Shown: in pieces, positions 6,192-9,085 of the stretch
Layout: every line of letters starts with the position of its first letter
Numbering within the stretch: position 1 is the first letter of the stretch
Source of the DNA: an uncultured Clostridia bacterium
Lineage (GTDB): Bacteria > Bacillota > Clostridia > Christensenellales > Aristaeellaceae
DNA: 9,085 bases
Assembly: GCA_946626395.1 (NCBI GenBank)
Contig: CAMOUF010000144.1
Span: 1-9,085, forward strand
Reading direction: 5' to 3'
Translations under genes and position numbers: made by a program
The notes under the pieces: model-generated
Databases searched by the model: none
What the model was told of the DNA's origin: nothing
Seen by the model: only the letters and a program-made list of their open reading frames with translations

Positions 6192-7580
6192 TCACTTTCT
6201 TTTGTGAAAAGCCGCGCCGCTCAGCCCCTGAACCACAGAAGCAGCCAGCTGGCCCGGCGTGCCTTCCCGGTCATTTTTAAGGGGCGGCACCAGCAGCGCC
6301 GCCACAGCAAAGCGCAGGCAAACCGCCAGCAGGATCAGCGCCTTGAACCGGTCAAAGCTCCCCGAAAACCAGCCCGCGTTCTGCCAGGCTTCCAGCAGCA
6401 CGCCGCCGGTCAGGCTGCCCAGGGCTGTGCCCAGCAGGGAAGTGACGCAGGCGAACACGGCGATATAGGAGGGCCGTTTGTCATCCGGGGAAGCGGAAAG
6501 CTGCATGCTGTTGGCGGCCAGGTTAGAGCCGCTCCAGAACATGGCCCCCACAAAATTCCGCAGCATCACCGGGATCACGCCGCCCGGCACGGAGAACAGA
6601 TAAAACCCATCGCTCAGCGAAGCGGCCAGGGCAGCCACCACCATCACGCTGCGGCAGCCGAAGCGGTCCAGCGCCCGGCCCCAGAAGGTGATCATCAAAA
6701 TAGTAGCGATGGACGCGGCGGCGGTGCCGAACACCATCATTTGGGTAAAGGACAGGCCCATTTCATTCACGGAATACCGGGCCAGGTACGGGCCGCACAG
6801 GTTGGAGCAAAAGCACCAGGCGGTCCACATGATCATCAGGCGCAGGAACGGCTTGTTTTTCAGGATCTCGCCAACCATGCTTTGCAGGCGCAGCCGCTGG
6901 GGCGGTGCGGAATAAACCTCTTTGCAAAAGCCAAAGCAAATCATGTCGATGATGCCCACCGTGCCGCCCAGGAGAAAGATGATGATATACCGGGTATCCT
7001 CCGGCAGCGTATCCAGCAGCCGCGCCACCAGCAGCCCAAACCCCAGATTGCACGCGGCGATTGCCGTATCACGGATGGAAAACCAGCGCCCCCGGATGGA
7101 CAGCGGCGCCAGATCGCTGAGCCAGGGGAACCAGCACACGTTGATGGCGGCGGAGCAGCAGGAGGAAATGCCCAGCAGAAAAATCAGCGTCCACAGGGCC
7201 AGCCCGGCAGGCTCCTGGGGCACGATCACCGGAATCAATCCAAACAGCAGCCACAGCGCCCTGGAGAACAGCCCAAAGGTCAGCAGATATTTTTTCCGCT
7301 GATGGGTGCGGTTCACCAGGATGGAAAAAGGAATTTGCAGCAGCGCCGCCGCCTGGGGAATGCCGTTGAGCAGGCCGAAGGCAAAGTCGCCCGCCCGCAG
7401 CTGATTGGCCAGGCCGATCATGGAAGTGGTGCCGCCGCCGCAGATGATGCCGTGCAGGTTGCCGAAAATGTTGCCCATCAGGATCAGGGTCAGACTGCGG
7501 CGGATCGCGCCGGGAAGCCGCGCCTCATCATACAGTAAGCTCAGGGGGTTGCGTCCAAAGGGTTTGTGATCCATGCTCAT
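6192..7580 (-). CDS. Major facilitator superfamily transporter
   Basis: Polytopic inner-membrane carrier of 462 aa, consistent with the 12-helix MFS plan. Seen: a hydrophilic N-terminus (about 1-28), alternating hydrophobic segments, a basic loop NRTHQRKK (90-97) where motif A sits between helices 2 and 3, a cytoplasmic loop SDLAPLSIRGRWFSIRD (155-171), a central hydrophilic stretch (about 218-242), and the repeat of the motif-A loop in the second half, WGRALDRFGCR (299-309). These show family and fold but not the substrate. It is transcribed away from the GH26 gene at 7786, so uptake of a glycoside or of sugars released by that enzyme is the simplest guess; drug efflux is the main alternative. 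The start at 7580 has GGAAAGGA 8 nt upstream; a second ATG at 7574 is possible. Confidence 0.9.
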   Translation of the reverse strand: MSMDHKPFGRNPLSLLYDEARLPGAIRRSLTLILMGNIFGNLHGIICGGGTTSMIGLANQLRAGDFAFGLLNGIPQAAALLQIPFSILVNRTHQRKKYLLTFGLFSRALWLLFGLIPVIVPQEPAGLALWTLIFLLGISSCCSAAINVCWFPWLSDLAPLSIRGRWFSIRDTAIAACNLGFGLLVARLLDTLPEDTRYIIIFLLGGTVGIIDMICFGFCKEVYSAPPQRLRLQSMVGEILKNKPFLRLMIMWTAWCFCSNLCGPYLARYSVNEMGLSFTQMMVFGTAAASIATILMITFWGRALDRFGCRSVMVVAALAASLSDGFYLFSVPGGVIPVMLRNFVGAMFWSGSNLAANSMQLSASPDDKRPSYIAVFACVTSLLGTALGSLTGGVLLEAWQNAGWFSGSFDRFKALILLAVCLRFAVAALLVPPLKNDREGTPGQLAASVVQGLSGAAFHKRK

Positions 7581-7610
7581 GTCCCGCGTCCTTTCCGCCC
7601 TCCGGCAGAT

Positions 7611-7636
7611 GAATCGGGCTCATTATAGCACGATTC
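7611..7636. promoter_or_regulatory. Inverted repeat over the MFS -10 box, candidate operator
   Basis: GAATCG (7611-7616) and CGATTC (7631-7636) are perfect inverted half-sites separated by 14 bp. The centre is at about 7623.5, inside the minus-strand TATAAT (7622-7627). With one inserted base the symmetry extends to ATG(G)AATCG on both sides. A dimeric regulator bound here would block the MFS promoter. No regulator gene is in the window. Confidence 0.4.
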
Positions 7637-7649
7637 CATGTTCCGTCAA
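7622..7649 (-). promoter_or_regulatory. Sigma-A-type promoter for the MFS gene
   Basis: On the minus strand the -35 box is TTGACG (7649-7644), the spacer is 16 bp, and the -10 box is TATAAT (7627-7622) preceded by TGC, giving an extended -10. Transcription would start near 7615, about 35 nt before the ATG at 7580. This is a strong match to consensus. Confidence 0.75.
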
Positions 7650-7705
7650 TCCCTATCATCTGGTTCCTTTTGCGCCTGATCCGCGGCGGAATTTTTTCAG
7701 ATACA

Positions 7706-7734
7706 TTGACGTGTTGCCTGCTTTCGGTTACAAT
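7706..7734 (+). promoter_or_regulatory. Sigma-A-type promoter for the GH26 gene
   Basis: The -35 box is TTGACG (7706-7711), the spacer is 17 bp, and the -10 box is TACAAT (7729-7734). Transcription would start near 7741, about 45 nt before the ATG at 7786. It is back to back with the MFS promoter, with 56 bp between the two -35 boxes. Confidence 0.75.
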
Positions 7735-7770
7735 ACTCCTGCCAGTCATTGGAAAAACGCTGGCGGAAAC

Positions 7771-7777
7771 GGAAGGA
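7771..7777 (+). promoter_or_regulatory. Ribosome binding site fixing the GH26 start
   Basis: GGAAGGA lies 8 nt before the ATG at 7786. The same frame is open back to 7573, but that stretch contains both promoters, so only the 7786 start can be translated from the predicted transcript. Confidence 0.7.
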
Positions 7778-7785
7778 AAAGCAAC

Positions 7786-8694
7786 ATGGCGGAATTGATC
7801 AATCCAAATGCCACCCCCAGAACCAAGCGGCTGTTTTCCCTGCTCCAGACATACGCCGGAAGCAAGATACTGCTGGCCCAGCAGGAATCCCCCCGCACGG
7901 AATACGCCGGGCGGGAAATCGACTGGATTCAGGCCGTGACGGGAGAAATGCCCGCCATTCGCGGCCTGGACTATATCCACGATGATTATGCGGGCGTTAC
8001 GGAACGGGCCAAGGCCTGGAATGATTTAGGCGGCATCGTGACCATTTGCTGGCACACGGGCATCGAAGGCAACGATTATCCATCCAGCAAAAACGAAGCG
8101 CCGGACTGGGACAGGCTGCTCTCCCCCGGCACAGCGGAAAACGCCGTGCTGCTGGCCCGCTGGGACCGGGCAGCCCATGCCCTGGCGGAATTGCAGCGGG
8201 CGGATATCCCGGTGCTGTGGCGGCCCTTTCACGAGTTTGACGGCCAATGGTTCTGGTGGGGCAAGGGAGGCGGCGAAGCCTTTATCCGGCTCTGGAAAAT
8301 GATGGTAAAGTATTTTACCGGGGAGCATCAGCTGAACAACCTGATCTGGGTGCTGGGCTACGCCGACGACGTGCGGGAGGGCTGGGACCCGGGCGAACCA
8401 TTCTTCGATATTTCCGGGTCGGACACCTACCGGGGCGAAACCACCCATGCCGCTTCCTACAACCGGCTGAAAACCCTCTATCCCGGGAAGCTGGCCGCTC
8501 TCCATGAATGCGGCCTGCTGCCGCCGCCGGACGCCTTTTTCCAGGATCAATGCCCCTGGAGCTGGCTCATGCCCTGGCATGGGCGGTGGCTGATGGACAA
8601 TCATCCCGCCCGGGTCGCGGAAGTATACCATGACGAGCGGATGATTTCCCTGAGCCGATTAAATTCGTTTACTATTTACCCTTTAAAACAATAA
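7786..8694 (+). CDS. Glycoside hydrolase family 26 (beta-mannanase-type)
   Basis: Retaining glycosidase of clan GH-A; characterised GH26 enzymes mostly cleave beta-1,4-mannans, a few beta-1,3-xylan or mixed-linkage glucan. Seen: GGIVTICWHTG (core strand, about residues 83-93), RPFHEFDGQWFWWG (146-159) with H149 and the acid/base E150, NLIWVLGYAD and the WDPGEPFFDISGSD stretch (about 203-216), and LHECG (239-243) with the nucleophile E241. Both catalytic carboxylates are therefore present. At 302 aa it is a catalytic domain only: no signal peptide, no carbohydrate-binding module and no anchor, so it should act in the cytoplasm on imported oligosaccharides. Its divergent neighbour is an MFS transporter, a plausible importer. 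The start at 7786 follows a good Shine-Dalgarno. The exact substrate cannot be read from the sequence. Confidence 0.93.
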   Translation: MAELINPNATPRTKRLFSLLQTYAGSKILLAQQESPRTEYAGREIDWIQAVTGEMPAIRGLDYIHDDYAGVTERAKAWNDLGGIVTICWHTGIEGNDYPSSKNEAPDWDRLLSPGTAENAVLLARWDRAAHALAELQRADIPVLWRPFHEFDGQWFWWGKGGGEAFIRLWKMMVKYFTGEHQLNNLIWVLGYADDVREGWDPGEPFFDISGSDTYRGETTHAASYNRLKTLYPGKLAALHECGLLPPPDAFFQDQCPWSWLMPWHGRWLMDNHPARVAEVYHDERMISLSRLNSFTIYPLKQ

Positions 8695-8696
8695 AC

Positions 8697-8732
8697 GCTC
8701 CCCCTGCGCCATGATTTCTGGGCAAGGGGAGC
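8697..8732. terminator. Bidirectional stem-loop between GH26 and the next gene
   Basis: GCTCCCC (8697-8703) pairs with GGGGAGC (8726-8732), continued inward by TGC/GCA (8705-8707, 8722-8724) and CCA/TGG (8709-8711, 8719-8721) with one mismatch and a bulge. It starts 2 bp after the GH26 stop. On the minus strand it is followed by the T-rich GTTTATTGTTTT, so it suits termination of the gene at 8766 as well. Confidence 0.65.
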
Positions 8733-8765
8733 AAATATTGTTATGACAGGTTTACGTGATGAGGC

Positions 8766-9085
8766 TTATGCCTTGGACTTCCGGGTGAAGCTGGCGGCGA
8801 CAGCGGTGATCACAGCCACCAGGTTCACGCCCGCCAGGGTGTAGTTCATTCCGGCCAGTTCGGGCAGGCCAATCATCCGGATGCCGTTCAGGGCTTCAGC
8901 AATGTTCCAGATCCCGTCGGAGAACACGGTCATGAGCACATAGGCCAGGGCCACCGCGCCGATAATGGAGGTGAAATCCGTCCAGGGCTTTTCCCCCATG
9001 AAAGACGCGCACTCGCACAGGATGGCCACGGCCAGGGCAGCGTACACAGCGCCCTGCACCACGCCGCCCTGAGAGGCATAGACAA
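8766..9085 (-). CDS. Small membrane protein, C-terminal part (5' end outside window)
   Basis: I do not recognise the family. The frame is open to the window edge, so at least 105 residues are present. The GTG at 9062 is a possible start, but the reading continues upstream as VYASQGGV, and no ribosome binding site is evident before it, so I treat the gene as partial. Three hydrophobic stretches are visible: one around GAVYAALAVAILCECASF, one around IIGAVALAYVLMTVFSDGIW, and one around LAGVNLVAVITAVAASF, ending in the basic tail TRKSKA that would favour a cytoplasmic C-terminus. It is convergent with the GH26 gene and shares the stem-loop at 8697-8732. No function is proposed. Confidence 0.7.
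   Translation of the reverse strand, partial: VYASQGGVVQGAVYAALAVAILCECASFMGEKPWTDFTSIIGAVALAYVLMTVFSDGIWNIAEALNGIRMIGLPELAGMNYTLAGVNLVAVITAVAASFTRKSKA

Noticed and set aside
6204..7538. A 444-codon plus-strand open frame over the MFS gene
   Set aside because: The translation is rich in H, Q, P and R with no hydrophobic core, the usual mirror of a membrane protein on the other strand.
7573..7785. N-terminal extension of the GH26 frame
   Set aside because: This stretch holds both divergent promoters, so it would not be in the transcript; it adds no signal peptide.
1..9085. A defence, toxin-antitoxin, phage or mobile-element system
   Set aside because: Every long gene has a housekeeping, envelope or sugar-use explanation, and no transposase, integrase, nuclease, methylase or toxin-like protein is visible in the six frames.

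Overview
The window looks like chromosomal DNA from a GC-rich member of the Clostridia (Bacillota), probably a gut lineage of the Oscillospirales or Christensenellales type. The reasons are a MetG with a fused C-terminal tRNA-binding domain, purine-rich Shine-Dalgarno sites, sigma-A-like promoters in AT-richer gaps, a Clostridia-style secreted L,D-transpeptidase, and a GH26 glycosidase. The lineage is inferred from style and gene content, not from a marker gene. No rRNA, tRNA, CRISPR array, insertion sequence or phage gene was seen.

Layout: (1) 1-1254 (+), the 3' two thirds of metG, followed by a stem-loop terminator. (2) 1383-4569 (+), a probable three-gene cell-envelope operon behind one strong promoter: uppP (undecaprenyl-diphosphatase), an unrecognised secreted protein of 360 aa, and glf (UDP-galactopyranose mutase). 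(3) 4570-4824, a non-coding gap between convergent genes. It holds a roughly 105-bp palindromic element built from 7-bp repeats and a separate long GC-rich hairpin. (4) 4825-5949 (-), a secreted L,D-transpeptidase with cysteine pairs near both ends. (5) 6192-7580 (-), an MFS transporter, divergent from (6) 7786-8694 (+), a GH26 glycosidase without signal peptide. Their shared 205-bp gap carries two clear promoters with TTGACG -35 boxes and an inverted repeat over the transporter's -10 box. (7) 8766-9085 (-), the 3' end of a small membrane protein that runs off the window.

How the genes fit together: UppP regenerates the undecaprenyl-phosphate carrier and Glf makes UDP-galactofuranose, so region 2 is consistent with assembly of a galactofuranose-containing surface glycan. 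The protein between them may belong to that envelope function. The L,D-transpeptidase also acts on the wall but converges on the operon and is separately transcribed. The MFS/GH26 pair looks like a small glycoside import and hydrolysis unit with local regulation.

I did not find a convincing undescribed system. The most unusual items are the heptad-repeat palindrome at 4593-4697, the cysteine-flanked transpeptidase, the duplicated-looking secreted protein inside the envelope operon, and the operator-like site between the MFS and GH26 genes.
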